Shown: piece after piece, positions 41,508 through 50,717 of the stretch
How positions within the stretch are numbered: position 1 is the stretch's first letter
Layout of the letters: every line of letters begins with the position of its first letter
NCBI GenBank assembly: GCA_016722045.1
Contig: JADKGY010000001.1
Coordinates: forward strand, 992,001 to 1,056,000
Source of the DNA: Candidatus Opimibacter skivensis
GTDB taxonomy: Bacteria; Bacteroidota; Bacteroidia; Chitinophagales; Saprospiraceae
Direction: 5' to 3'
Length of the DNA stretch: 64,000 nucleotides
The notes under the pieces: model-generated
The model's input: only the letters and a program-made list of their open reading frames with translations
Databases searched by the model: none
Told to the model about the DNA's origin: nothing
Program-made: the position numbers and the translations under genes

Positions 41508-42878
41508 TTAGGCATGTGAATGTTCACCATGATCAAACAAATGGTGATGCAGATCATGGAATGCATGTTCAAATTCTTCAGCTGTTGCAGCGGTTTCATC
41601 AAAAGTATACTGTGGCAAAATATGGCCAAAGACTACTTCTTCGAGTGCATTTTCTTTCATCGTGCTCATAAAGTACTCATTGGCATGGAGTTCCTTCATC
41701 AGTTTTCGGATATCGGTCTGGCGGTAGTTAACATTCTCAAGGATCCATTTTGTCACCTGACTCTGAACATCTTTTTCAGTGACTTCAAGGCTTTCTTCTT
41801 TCGCTATTTTATTGAGTAGTAAAGACCATTTTGCCTCACGAAATAAATTCCCTGCTTCGCGGGAACCCGGTTCTATTTTCTGTTGTCGCTGGGCATTCAC
41901 CCAATTCAGCAAAAATTCTTCAGGGATGTCGAAAGGATTGGCTTTGAGAAGTTCATGACGAACGGCCAATTTTCTCATATCATTCGTTCTGGTCTGATTA
42001 GAATTTTCCTCTCTGTCTTCAAGCATTTTCCTGAAGGAGGCCTCATCTTCAACCTGGGTGCCTACATATTTTGAAAGTTGTTCGCCACTCAGCTCAGTCA
42101 TCTGCGGCCTGGCTATGCTTTCAATAGTGACTTTATACATCAAAGGTTTCTCAGGATCCGGATCAGCGTCAAGTCCAAGGGTGTTTTTAAGCAATAGGGC
42201 ACGGGCATAACCCATAAATTTTTCAAGATCGACATCTAAGCTATCCCCTACCTGTTTTCCGATAAGGTCGATTTTAGCTTCTCCCTGACTTCGTTCGAGA
42301 TCAACTACAGTCTCAGTTCCTTCATCTTGTGCTACGTCCTCTCCAATTCTGTTCAATCTTATGCTAACCCTGTCATTCTGTTCGATGGCACCTTCTGAAA
42401 CCTGAACTTCTGCTCCAAAAACGCGGCGGTAACGTTGAATATCTTCATCAAGCGCATTTTGATCGGTGACAGACTTTTTGATACTCAGCGGAGACTCAAA
42501 ATTGTATTTGAGATCGAAAGATGGCTTCAATCCCAGGTCAAAAACAAAAGTATAATCGTCCGGGACCTTTGGATTAAAATCAACAGGCTCTGCATCAGTA
42601 GCCATAACCGGACTTCCGAAAATCTCAATTTTCTCACTTTCCAGGTAACCGAAAAGCTTTTCATTCAACATATTAGAAACGGTCTCTTCAAGCATCCCTT
42701 TACCATACATTTTCGTCAGGACACTTTTTGGTGTTTTACCTGATCTAAAACCTTTGATGCTGACTTTCTTGCTGTAGTTTTTTAGATTTTCATCGAGTTT
42801 GGCCTGGTAATCAGCGCGTTCGATCACAAGTGTTAACCTGGCGTTGAGGTCATCTAAACGGTTAAAATCAATTTTCAT
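41508..42878 (-). CDS. tig: Trigger factor
   Basis: The 456-residue chaperone has the N-terminal ribosome-binding domain with SIKGFRSGKTPKSVLTKMYG (the FRxGxxP signature), a middle region that keeps PPIase-domain-like strands in diverged form, and the helical C-terminal arms. It binds nascent chains at the ribosome exit. The last 25 residues are unusually histidine-rich (EHAFHDLHHHLFDHGEHSHA). It heads tig-clpP-clpX on the minus strand. Confidence 0.93.
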   Translation of the reverse strand: MKIDFNRLDDLNARLTLVIERADYQAKLDENLKNYSKKVSIKGFRSGKTPKSVLTKMYGKGMLEETVSNMLNEKLFGYLESEKIEIFGSPVMATDAEPVDFNPKVPDDYTFVFDLGLKPSFDLKYNFESPLSIKKSVTDQNALDEDIQRYRRVFGAEVQVSEGAIEQNDRVSIRLNRIGEDVAQDEGTETVVDLERSQGEAKIDLIGKQVGDSLDVDLEKFMGYARALLLKNTLGLDADPDPEKPLMYKVTIESIARPQMTELSGEQLSKYVGTQVEDEASFRKMLEDREENSNQTRTNDMRKLAVRHELLKANPFDIPEEFLLNWVNAQRQQKIEPGSREAGNLFREAKWSLLLNKIAKEESLEVTEKDVQSQVTKWILENVNYRQTDIRKLMKELHANEYFMSTMKENALEEVVFGHILPQYTFDETAATAEEFEHAFHDLHHHLFDHGEHSHA

Positions 42879-42985
42879 CCTTGAGTATGGTATTTGCGGG
42901 TTTCTTCGGCGAAGTAACTTGTTGAATAGACAATATCAATATAATCAGGGCTTTCTTTTGGTTTTTGAGGAAGGAAAGCCCGGCA

Positions 42986-43003
42986 TAAAACCCTTACAAG
43001 GGT
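42986..43003 (-). terminator. Terminator after tRNA-Leu
   Basis: On the minus strand ACCCTTGTAAGGGTTTTA forms a compact hairpin (CCCTT/AAGGG) followed by four T. It lies 22 nt beyond the tRNA-Leu 3' end. Confidence 0.6.
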
Positions 43004-43024
43004 CTAAAAGTTTAAAGAAGAAGT

Positions 43025-43105
43025 GCGGGTAGAGGGACTTGAACCCCCAAGCCTTGCGGCACTAGATCCTAAGTCTAGCGCGTCTGCCAATTTCGCCATA
43101 CCCGC
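43025..43105 (-). tRNA. tRNA-Leu (anticodon TAG)
   Basis: An 81-nt class II tRNA reads on the minus strand. The acceptor GCGGGTA pairs with TACCCGC, the anticodon stem CTAGA/TCTAG encloses CTTAGGA with anticodon TAG, a variable arm TGCCGCAAGGCTT follows, and the T arm has GGTTCAAGTCC. CCA is not encoded. Confidence 0.94.
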
Positions 43106-43123
43106 AAATTCTAAAAACGGCTG

Positions 43124-43131
43124 CAAATGTA
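43124..43131 (-). promoter_or_regulatory. Predicted -7 promoter element for tRNA-Leu
   Basis: The minus strand reads TACATTTG, an exact TAnnTTTG, 19 nt upstream of the mature tRNA 5' end. Confidence 0.55.
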
Positions 43132-43216
43132 GACATAAATTGAAAAAATGAACGGGTTAATAAAAGTCTCTGTTAAATCTATCTCCGGCTTCACAAGCCA
43201 TTAACTCATTGATCTA

Positions 43217-43224
43217 TACTTTTG
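43217..43224 (+). promoter_or_regulatory. Predicted -7 promoter element for rel/spoT
   Basis: TACTTTTG fits TAnnTTTG and lies 19 nt before the ATG at 43243. It overlaps the alternative TTG start of the open frame, so it argues for the ATG. Confidence 0.5.
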
Positions 43225-43242
43225 TACTTAACTTGTGTAACC

Positions 43243-45462
43243 ATGCCACATATTCAGTCAGGCATCACAGAAAGTGAACAACTAGCGCTTCAACGTGAGT
43301 TTAAGAGGCTCATGAAGGCTTTGCCTGCTCCATTGGACGAAACGGATAAGAAAAACCTCCGTAAGGCTTTTGAAATGGGGCTTGAGGCCCACAGCAAACA
43401 GCGCCGTAAAAGTGGTGAACCTTATTTTTTCCATCCTATCGAAGTAGCCAGAATTTGCGTGAGTGAAATCGGTCTTGGCCCAACGGCTGCGGTTTGTGCT
43501 CTCCTGCATGATGTCGTCGAAGATACCGATGTCACCATGGAAGATATCCGCCGGGAATTCGGTGATAAAATCGGAAATATCGTAGATGGACTCACCAAAT
43601 TGGATGGCTTGTACAATGCCCCTTCACAACAAGCCGAAAATTTCAGAAAAGTACTTTCAACACTTGTTGAAGATGTCAGGGTTGTCCTGATTAAAATCGC
43701 TGACAGGTTGCATAATATGCGGACCATCGGCCCGATGCCAAGGACGAAACAACTGAGCATTGCCGCTGAGACAGATTATATCTATGCTCCCCTCGCCCAT
43801 CGGTTAGGATTGTATAATATCAAATCCGAACTTCAGGATATTATACTTTCTATTCAGGAACCTGAGATCTATGAAGAGATTGAACAAAAGCTGACTGAAA
43901 GCGAGCAGCAACGCAAACGATACATCAGAGAATTTATCAAACCTCTCAAAGAAAAACTTGAAGAACTCGGATTTGAATACAGGATCGTAGGCCGTCCGAA
44001 GTCAATCGCTTCAATCTATAATAAATTAAAAAAGAAACAGGTCCCCTTCGAAGAAATTTATGATCTCTTCGCGATACGCATTGTACTCAATGTTCCTACC
44101 GAAAAAGAGAAAGCCGCTTGTTGGCTTGTCTATAGCATCCTCACAGAAACGCATACACCTATTCCGGAACGATTGAAGGATTGGATTACTACTCCTAAAT
44201 CGAATGGATATGAATCACTACACACCACAGTGATCGGGCCGAAAGGACGATATGTGGAAATTCAGATCCGTACGGAGCGAATGGATGAAATAGCGGAGAG
44301 AGGATTTGCCGCACACTGGAAATATAAAAATGTAAATACACAACAGTACATCTACGAAAACTGGCTTGACAATATTCGTGATATGCTGGATGACACGCAT
44401 AAGGATGCACTTGAATTCCTCAGTGATTTCAGGACAAACCTTTATGCTGAGGAATTATATGTCTTTACACCAAAGGGTGATTTAAAGGTGATGCCCAAGG
44501 GAGCTACTGCGCTTGATTTTGCATTTGCGATTCACTCTGATATCGGATATCATGCTACGGCCATCAAGATCAACAACAAGATGGTACCGATGGGCTATAA
44601 GCTTCAGAATGGAGACCAGGTAGAGATCATCACCAGCCGCAATCAAAAGCCAAATGAAGAATGGCTAAGGATGGCGGTAACCGGTAAAGCAAGAGCTAAA
44701 ATCCGTGCAGCACTTAAAGAATCAAAGAAAGATCAGGCTGAAGAAGGGATGGAAAAACTCGAACGCAAGCTTCGGGGCATGAAGGCCGATCTTGAAGAAA
44801 ATGTAGATCATCTCGTCAAATATTTCGGATACAATTCAAGAATGGATTTCTATTATGATATCGCTCTTGATCAATTCGATATGGCACAGATCAGGGAGTT
44901 TGGTGTAGAAGGTGGTAAAATTATTTTCCCTGTCAAGCAACCTCAGCGCACAAGTGTCACCGATACCGAGCCATCAACCTCACCTGCTCTGGGGAAGGAT
45001 ACAGTCCATGCACGTATCAGTATTGGAGGTGAGGATGGTGAACAATATAAATATGCATTAGCGACATGTTGTAATCCTGTAGTGGGTGATGAAATCTTTG
45101 CGTATGTGACTGCAGGTGCAGGCGTCAAAATTCACAGAAGCAATTGTCCGAATGCAACACACCTTATCGCAAGTTATGGATACCGTGTACAAAAAGCAGA
45201 ATGGGTCACTTCCGGCAACATGCAATCGGTCGTCAATTTGAAAATAACGGGCGTCGATGATGGTCCCGGTGTTATCGAAAGAGTAACGAATAAAATCAGT
45301 TCTGGTCTCGGTATAAATATTCGTTCGCTAAGCATTGAAGGAAAGCAGGGATATTTCGAAGGAAAAGTTTCGATCGTAGTCAACAACAAGAATCAGTTGA
45401 ACATGGTGATCCGGTCACTGAAGAACTTACAAGGCATATCATCTGTATACCGTGAAAACTAA
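43243..45462 (+). CDS. Bifunctional (p)ppGpp synthetase/hydrolase (Rel/SpoT)
   Basis: I set the start at ATG 43243 (MPHIQSGITESEQLAL); the longer frame starts at TTG 43222 inside the promoter element. The 739-residue protein has an HD hydrolase domain with an intact HD in VCALLHDVVEDTDVTMEDIR, the synthetase domain (VGRPKSIASIYNKLKKKQVP, IYDLFAIRIVL), a TGS domain (ELYVFTPKGDLKVMPKGATA), and a C-terminal ACT domain. Both catalytic halves look complete, so it can make and remove the alarmone that runs the stringent response. The fur-like gene begins across its stop. Confidence 0.95.
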   Translation: MPHIQSGITESEQLALQREFKRLMKALPAPLDETDKKNLRKAFEMGLEAHSKQRRKSGEPYFFHPIEVARICVSEIGLGPTAAVCALLHDVVEDTDVTMEDIRREFGDKIGNIVDGLTKLDGLYNAPSQQAENFRKVLSTLVEDVRVVLIKIADRLHNMRTIGPMPRTKQLSIAAETDYIYAPLAHRLGLYNIKSELQDIILSIQEPEIYEEIEQKLTESEQQRKRYIREFIKPLKEKLEELGFEYRIVGRPKSIASIYNKLKKKQVPFEEIYDLFAIRIVLNVPTEKEKAACWLVYSILTETHTPIPERLKDWITTPKSNGYESLHTTVIGPKGRYVEIQIRTERMDEIAERGFAAHWKYKNVNTQQYIYENWLDNIRDMLDDTHKDALEFLSDFRTNLYAEELYVFTPKGDLKVMPKGATALDFAFAIHSDIGYHATAIKINNKMVPMGYKLQNGDQVEIITSRNQKPNEEWLRMAVTGKARAKIRAALKESKKDQAEEGMEKLERKLRGMKADLEENVDHLVKYFGYNSRMDFYYDIALDQFDMAQIREFGVEGGKIIFPVKQPQRTSVTDTEPSTSPALGKDTVHARISIGGEDGEQYKYALATCCNPVVGDEIFAYVTAGAGVKIHRSNCPNATHLIASYGYRVQKAEWVTSGNMQSVVNLKITGVDDGPGVIERVTNKISSGLGINIRSLSIEGKQGYFEGKVSIVVNNKNQLNMVIRSLKNLQGISSVYREN

Positions 45463-45466
45463 CACT

Positions 45467-45946
45467 ATGCATTCTGCATCAACGACACCACAGATAGCGG
45501 CGCGAACAACATTTGAAGATGTCAAAGAAATATTTTCAGCGCATCTTGAAAAAAATAATCTTCGACGGACACCTGAGCGGTACGCTATTCTTGAAGAGAT
45601 CTATAACCGCACAGATCATTTCGATGCGGAAGCTTTGTACATACACATGAAGAATTCAAACTACAGGGTCAGTCGCGCTACTGTATATAATACGCTTGAA
45701 CTTCTCGTCAATTGTGATCTCATCACGAAACATCAGTTCGGGAAAAATCTGACCCAGTATGAAAAATCATACGGCTTCAAACAGCATGATCATCTGATCT
45801 GTATGGAATGTGGTAAGGTGGTCGAATTCTGTGATCCGCGTATTCAACAGATCAAAACGACGATGGGCGATTTATTGAATTTTCAAATCGAACATCATAG
45901 TTTGAATTTGTATGGGCATTGTAAGGGAGGATGTAAGAAAGGCTGA
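45467..45946 (+). CDS. Fur-family metal-responsive transcriptional regulator
   Basis: I prefer ATG 45467, 4 nt after the rel stop; a GTG at 45452 overlapping rel is the alternative. The protein of about 159 residues has the Fur winged helix (LRRTPERYAILEEIYNRTDH, VSRATVYNTLELLVNCDLIT) and the metal-binding dimer domain (HDHLICMECGKVVEF with CxxC, and a late HCKGGCKKG). In this phylum such proteins control iron, peroxide or zinc genes; the subtype is not clear. The TGA stop is the first unit of a GGCTGAGGCGAA array. Confidence 0.9.
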   Translation: MHSASTTPQIAARTTFEDVKEIFSAHLEKNNLRRTPERYAILEEIYNRTDHFDAEALYIHMKNSNYRVSRATVYNTLELLVNCDLITKHQFGKNLTQYEKSYGFKQHDHLICMECGKVVEFCDPRIQQIKTTMGDLLNFQIEHHSLNLYGHCKGGCKKG

Positions 45947-46145
45947 GGCGAAGGCTGAGGCGAAGGCGAAGGCGAAGGACAATAGGCAGTAAGCAATTCT
46001 AGCGCAGCGAAGATCCCGCCATTACGAAGTAAATGATGCGGGAAGGCAATAGGCAATAGGCAAAAAGTAGCAGTAGCAGCGGCAGTGAAAAATAAATAGG
46101 TATTAAAAGATAGATTATAAGCAATAGGCAAATAATTACAGGCTA
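45941..46145. repeat. Mixed tandem arrays: GGCTGAGGCGAA, then GGCAATA units
   Basis: GGCTGAGGCGAA-type units run from 45941 to 45978 and hold the stop of the fur-like gene. GGCAATA units follow at about 46034-46050 and AAGCAATAGGCAAA at 46119-46132, with a short GTAGCAGTAGCAG stretch between. A CCCGC/GCGGG hairpin lies near 46014-46032. No gene is seen between 45947 and 46298. Confidence 0.8.
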
Positions 46146-46284
46146 TGAAAATCAAATCTTAATTTATCATAGTTTTTCCTTTTAATCCGCGTCCTCTTTT
46201 TATTTATTTAGGTAAGGCAACAGGGAATAAACATTAGATAATTGAATGGGTGTCCCATTATTAGATTCGGGACACAAAGCATAC

Positions 46285-46292
46285 TATATTTG
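46285..46292 (+). promoter_or_regulatory. Predicted -7 promoter element of the sensor kinase gene
   Basis: TATATTTG matches TAnnTTTG. The GTG start at 46299 is only 6 nt downstream, so the transcript should be leaderless or nearly so. Confidence 0.55.
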
Positions 46293-46298
46293 TCAACT

Positions 46299-49200
46299 GT
46301 GATAAATAAGAGTTTTATTCTGTTCATTTTGCTGATCACCTTTTTCTCTTGTAATAACAAACAGGAAAATATTGCTGTTAACCCTATTTCCAAACAAATC
46401 TTCCCTGCAAATCCTCAAGTAACGGTTTTGGCTCTCTTGTCCGATAGCCTGCAACCAAAAACCTTTCTTTCGGAACACGCACCAAAGCCACAAAGAATTA
46501 CAATTCCGGATAAGCCAAGTGCGCATACGATTCAATACAGGTCCGGACCTCAAATAATACAATTCAGCCCTACAGCCAAGATAAAGGCTGAATTGTCATC
46601 GCCCATGCCAAATTACACTACTGAACAGGGGCTGGCTATGGATGTTATTTCGTGTTCCTATACTGACAAAAAAGGGAATCTTTGGTTTGGCACTTTCACA
46701 GGCGGGGTAAGCAAATACGATGGTAATTCATTTACAAACTATACAACTTCACAAGGACTGACCAGTAATGCCATCAATAGCATTATTGAGGACAAAGTTG
46801 GAAATATGTGGTTCGGCACAGATGAAGGGGTAAATAAATTTGATGGCACTACCTTCTCAGCCTTTGGAAAATTTAAAAAAATAAATAGTCTTTTGGAAGA
46901 CAGCGCCGGAAACTTTTGGTTCGGCACAGAAGGCAATGGCATGTATAGATACGCAGGTGATTCAATCATCGTATACTCAAAATCAGATGGACTTTCAGGA
47001 AATAATGTTTACGTCATAAAGGAAGATCAAAAAGGGATTTTTTGGATCGGCACCGAAAATGGTTTGTGTAATTACAATGGTAAAGAATTTAGGAATATTA
47101 CTTTAAACATTGAAAAGGTTACTACCATATGTATAGATAAAAGCGGAAATATCTGGGCAGGAAATAATTATGGTTACATCCAATATGACGGAGCCGACAC
47201 TACAAACTATTCTTTTGGTGAAGAAATAGTCCCTTTTGTTTATGAAGATCACATTGGGAAAATATGGTTCTCTATCGGAAGAGAGGGAAAATTAGCGATT
47301 TACAATGGAAAGTCATTTTCCTATTTAGATAAATCCAATGGGCTCCTATATGGGGATATACACACCATTACAGAGGATCAATCCGGGAATATATGGTTTG
47401 GCACCGAAGGACATGGAATAGTTAAATATTCGGGTACTGCATTTCAACGACTGACCAACAATAGTATCAGGAGCATTTTTGAAGATCATGATGGGGATCT
47501 ATGGTTCTCTGGATATGGAGGAGCTATTACGAAATTTGACGGAGAATACTTTACGGATTACAAACTAAATATTCCTTTCTGGTCTTTATTTCAGGACAGA
47601 TCGGGGATTATCTGGATGGGAAGCGAGGGTAATGGTTTGATCAAATTTGATCAGGCATCCTTCACTTTTTACACGGATGTAAATGGATTAGCCGATAATT
47701 CTATAATGTGTATACTGCAGGACAGTAAAGGAAATCTATGGATTGGAACAAGGAAAGGTGTTAGCAAATTCGATGGAAAATCTTTTATCAATTTTACAAA
47801 AAGTCAGGGATTGGCAGGCGACTATGTTTCGTGTATACTGGAAGATAAACCAGGTGAATTTTGGATAGGCACTGAAGGTGGACTTAGCTTTTATGATGGG
47901 AAATCTTTTACCAATTATTCAATGTCGTCTGAGCTGATCGGTAATAATATTAAATCACTGGTAAAAGATAAGGATGATCATCTCTGGATTGGTACGTATG
48001 GTGGCGGGCTCACCCGCTATGATGGCAAATCCTTTTATACATATACGACTGAGCAAGGACTTCCGGATAACGTCGTAACACAGGTTGCATTGACAAAAGA
48101 AGGATATATCATAACCGGCACCAACAATGGCATTGCTCTACTCACTGGCTTTAGATCAGACACTTTATCTGAAACTTATCGTCCAAATCAGTATACTGAA
48201 AACAAATTGTTTCCTGCTCAAAATAGCTTACATAACGAGGACCTCGCACATCATTCGCCTGTGTTTGAAATATTCAATTCAAAAACAGGCTATCCGGTGA
48301 AGGATGTCAACAGGGGGCAAAACACGATTTTCCAGGACCACAAAGGAATCCTGTGGATTGCCACAGGTTCAGAAAAAAGCGGATTGACCAGATTTGATTA
48401 TTCTGCTTTGGATGATAATAGTACACCGCCTCTGTTAAATATCACATCCATTCATGTGGACAATGAATTGATTTGCTGGAATGATTTATTGAATCATTCA
48501 ACGTATTACCAAAAGTCAGGTATTCAGGTTGACACCATTGTTTCGCCAGCTTCTGTCACTGAGGAAGTAACCACTTTTGGCAAAGTCTTAAGCAATACGC
48601 AAAGAACCGAGATGCGTAAACGATTCAGCGGAATTGAATTTGATTCGATACATAAATATTTTCCCGTACCGCAAAATTTGATATTACCCTATGAACACCA
48701 TAATCTGACTATTGAATTTGGCGCCATTGAACCTGCAAAGCCGACCCTGGTTCAATACCAATACAAACTCGAAGGGTATACAAAAGATTGGAGCCCCCTT
48801 TCCAATACTACATCAGCTACCTTTGGAAACATCTTTGAAGGTTCGTATCAATTCAATTTACGAGCTCAAAGCCCTGACGGTGTTTGGAGTGAACCGATTC
48901 GATATGATTTTAAAGTATTGCCACCCTGGTACAGAACATGGTGGGCTTATGGCATGTATGGTGGATTGTTTTTCTTTCTGATATGGCGGATACATCACTA
49001 TCAGCGTGCTCGTACTGTCAGGATCGAACGTCAAAAAAACGAACAAAGAGAGGTAGAGCATGCTTTAAAACAAAAGGCAGCAGAGCTTGAAATGCAGGCA
49101 TTACGGGCTCAAATGAACCCTCATTTTATTTTCAATTCCCTGTCATCCATTAATAATTTTATTTTAAAAAATGACCGGTTACAGGCTTCTGAATACCTGA

Positions 49201-49718
49201 TCAAATTTTCAAAATTAATTCGTCTCATCCTGGAAAACTCTTCGTCATCACTCATCAGCCTGGAACAGGAACTGGATGCATTGAAATTATATACAGAATT
49301 GGAATCCCTGCGTTTTCACCATCGGTTTAAATATGAGGTCATATTATCTGATGACTTAGACATCAGGTCCCTTAAGGTCCCTCCTCTGATTTTGCAACCT
49401 TTTGTAGAGAACTCGATACATCATGGCCTGATGACCAAGGAAGGCCCGGGTCATCTAAAGGTCACCATCAATGAAATGGAAGACCAATTGCAATTCAAAA
49501 TTGAGGATAATGGTATTGGCCGGCATCAATCTTCCTTAAACAAAGCGAAATCGAAACATCAACACAAGTCCATTGGGATGCAGGTGACTACAGAAAGAAT
49601 TGGTTTCCTGAATAAGAAGCACACTGAAAATTCTACTATTGAAATACATGATCTGACCGATGCAGAAGGCAAATCATCAGGCACAGAAATCTGCATACAA
49701 ATACCCGTGATCCTATGA
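46299..49718 (+). CDS. Sensor histidine kinase with N-terminal two-component-regulator beta-propeller (LytS-type kinase core)
   Basis: The open frame reaches ATG 46242, but a GTG at 46299 gives a classic lipoprotein signal (INKSFILFILLITFFSCNNK), and a promoter box falls between them, so I choose GTG. The 1139-residue protein has about twelve Reg_prop propeller repeats (for example NLWFGTFTGGVSKYDGNSFT), then a Y_Y_Y-type domain (YQYKLEGYTKDWSPLSNTTS), one membrane helix (AYGMYGGLFFFLIWR, about residue 885), and a LytS-type kinase (RAQMNPHFIFNSLSSINNF, His942; C-terminal HATPase with IEDNGIGRHQSS). It probably senses an extracytoplasmic ligand and phosphorylates the regulator whose gene overlaps by 4 bases. 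Confidence 0.92.
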   Translation: MINKSFILFILLITFFSCNNKQENIAVNPISKQIFPANPQVTVLALLSDSLQPKTFLSEHAPKPQRITIPDKPSAHTIQYRSGPQIIQFSPTAKIKAELSSPMPNYTTEQGLAMDVISCSYTDKKGNLWFGTFTGGVSKYDGNSFTNYTTSQGLTSNAINSIIEDKVGNMWFGTDEGVNKFDGTTFSAFGKFKKINSLLEDSAGNFWFGTEGNGMYRYAGDSIIVYSKSDGLSGNNVYVIKEDQKGIFWIGTENGLCNYNGKEFRNITLNIEKVTTICIDKSGNIWAGNNYGYIQYDGADTTNYSFGEEIVPFVYEDHIGKIWFSIGREGKLAIYNGKSFSYLDKSNGLLYGDIHTITEDQSGNIWFGTEGHGIVKYSGTAFQRLTNNSIRSIFEDHDGDLWFSGYGGAITKFDGEYFTDYKLNIPFWSLFQDRSGIIWMGSEGNGLIKFDQASFTFYTDVNGLADNSIMCILQDSKGNLWIGTRKGVSKFDGKSFINFTKSQGLAGDYVSCILEDKPGEFWIGTEGGLSFYDGKSFTNYSMSSELIGNNIKSLVKDKDDHLWIGTYGGGLTRYDGKSFYTYTTEQGLPDNVVTQVALTKEGYIITGTNNGIALLTGFRSDTLSETYRPNQYTENKLFPAQNSLHNEDLAHHSPVFEIFNSKTGYPVKDVNRGQNTIFQDHKGILWIATGSEKSGLTRFDYSALDDNSTPPLLNITSIHVDNELICWNDLLNHSTYYQKSGIQVDTIVSPASVTEEVTTFGKVLSNTQRTEMRKRFSGIEFDSIHKYFPVPQNLILPYEHHNLTIEFGAIEPAKPTLVQYQYKLEGYTKDWSPLSNTTSATFGNIFEGSYQFNLRAQSPDGVWSEPIRYDFKVLPPWYRTWWAYGMYGGLFFFLIWRIHHYQRARTVRIERQKNEQREVEHALKQKAAELEMQALRAQMNPHFIFNSLSSINNFILKNDRLQASEYLIKFSKLIRLILENSSSSLISLEQELDALKLYTELESLRFHHRFKYEVILSDDLDIRSLKVPPLILQPFVENSIHHGLMTKEGPGHLKVTINEMEDQLQFKIEDNGIGRHQSSLNKAKSKHQHKSIGMQVTTERIGFLNKKHTENSTIEIHDLTDAEGKSSGTEICIQIPVIL

Positions 49719-50461
49719 TTAATGCGATCCTCATCGATGATGAAGAAAATTGTCTCTCTTCCTTAGAAATTTTACTCTCCGAATATTGTCCTGAAGTGCA
49801 TATCATGGATAAATGTCAGTCGGTTCCGGCGGGCCTGGCATCGATTAAAGCGCACAAGCCGGATTTGATTTTTTTGGACATCGAGATGCCTGTACTCAAC
49901 GGGTTTGATTTGCTTGAACAAGTAAAAAACCAATCCTTGTCGGTGATATTTACTACGGCCTATCAACATTATGCGATTAAAGCGATACGGTACAGTGCAT
50001 TGGACTACCTTCTCAAACCGGTAGACCACAAAGAACTGATTCAGGCTGTACATCGAATGGTGAGTCAGCAATCCTTACCCAATTCGGAACAATTCCAGTT
50101 TTTAATTGACAAAATATCTCAGAAGGAAAATACGACCAAAAAACTGGCCATACCCAATCTGGAAGGCTTTAAGTTGGTTTCTATAGACGACATCATTTCA
50201 TGTGAGGCCGATGACAATTATACACACATCATGCTCAAAGGTCATGTTAAGATTACTGCATGCCGCACCCTGAAGGAAATACAACAGTTATTGGAAGATC
50301 AAACATTTTTCATTCGTGTTCATCATTCATCGATGATCAATATCAATGAGGTTGATCAGTACGTCAGGGGCGAAGGCGGGTATGTCATCATGAGTGATGG
50401 CTCCCACATCAATGTGTCCAGAAATAAGAAAGAAGCTCTCCTGAAATACCTTTCATTGTGA
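49715..50461 (+). CDS. LytTR-family response regulator
   Basis: The 248-residue protein has a receiver domain (acidic pair D8-D9, phospho-acceptor Asp55 in LIFLDIEMPVLNGFDLL, Lys in YLLKPVDHKEL) and a C-terminal LytTR DNA-binding domain (ISCEADDNYTHIMLKGHVKI, FFIRVHHSSMININEVDQYV). The ATG overlaps the stop of the kinase gene, so the pair is coupled. Its likely targets include the T9SS cargo gene that follows after 256 nt (inference). LytTR proteins bind paired 9-bp sites, which I could not identify here. Confidence 0.94.
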   Translation: MINAILIDDEENCLSSLEILLSEYCPEVHIMDKCQSVPAGLASIKAHKPDLIFLDIEMPVLNGFDLLEQVKNQSLSVIFTTAYQHYAIKAIRYSALDYLLKPVDHKELIQAVHRMVSQQSLPNSEQFQFLIDKISQKENTTKKLAIPNLEGFKLVSIDDIISCEADDNYTHIMLKGHVKITACRTLKEIQQLLEDQTFFIRVHHSSMININEVDQYVRGEGGYVIMSDGSHINVSRNKKEALLKYLSL

Positions 50462-50717
50462 AATTCCCTGGGTTACTCCCTCCGCACCAGACATAATTCT
50501 CGGTAAGGCCTAAACAGATACTTCTCAAGACCGTCAGCTACTCCCCGAAAGGCGTCAACTACTCTTTCGGGCTACCAAGGCGGAAGCAAAGGTTTTAATT
50601 TGAGTTCTGATAGATATAGCTAAATACTATCTCTTGCTTGCTGAATCAATTAATATCAAAACTTACAAGCCTTTCCTTTTCTCATCAATATTCTAAACGA
50701 TTTAACAGGTATCAACC

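Noticed and set aside
45895..46155. Minus-strand ORF in the array region after the fur-like gene
   Set aside because: Its product is low-complexity (PSPSPSPQPSPQP) made by translating the repeat; no start signal or homology pattern.
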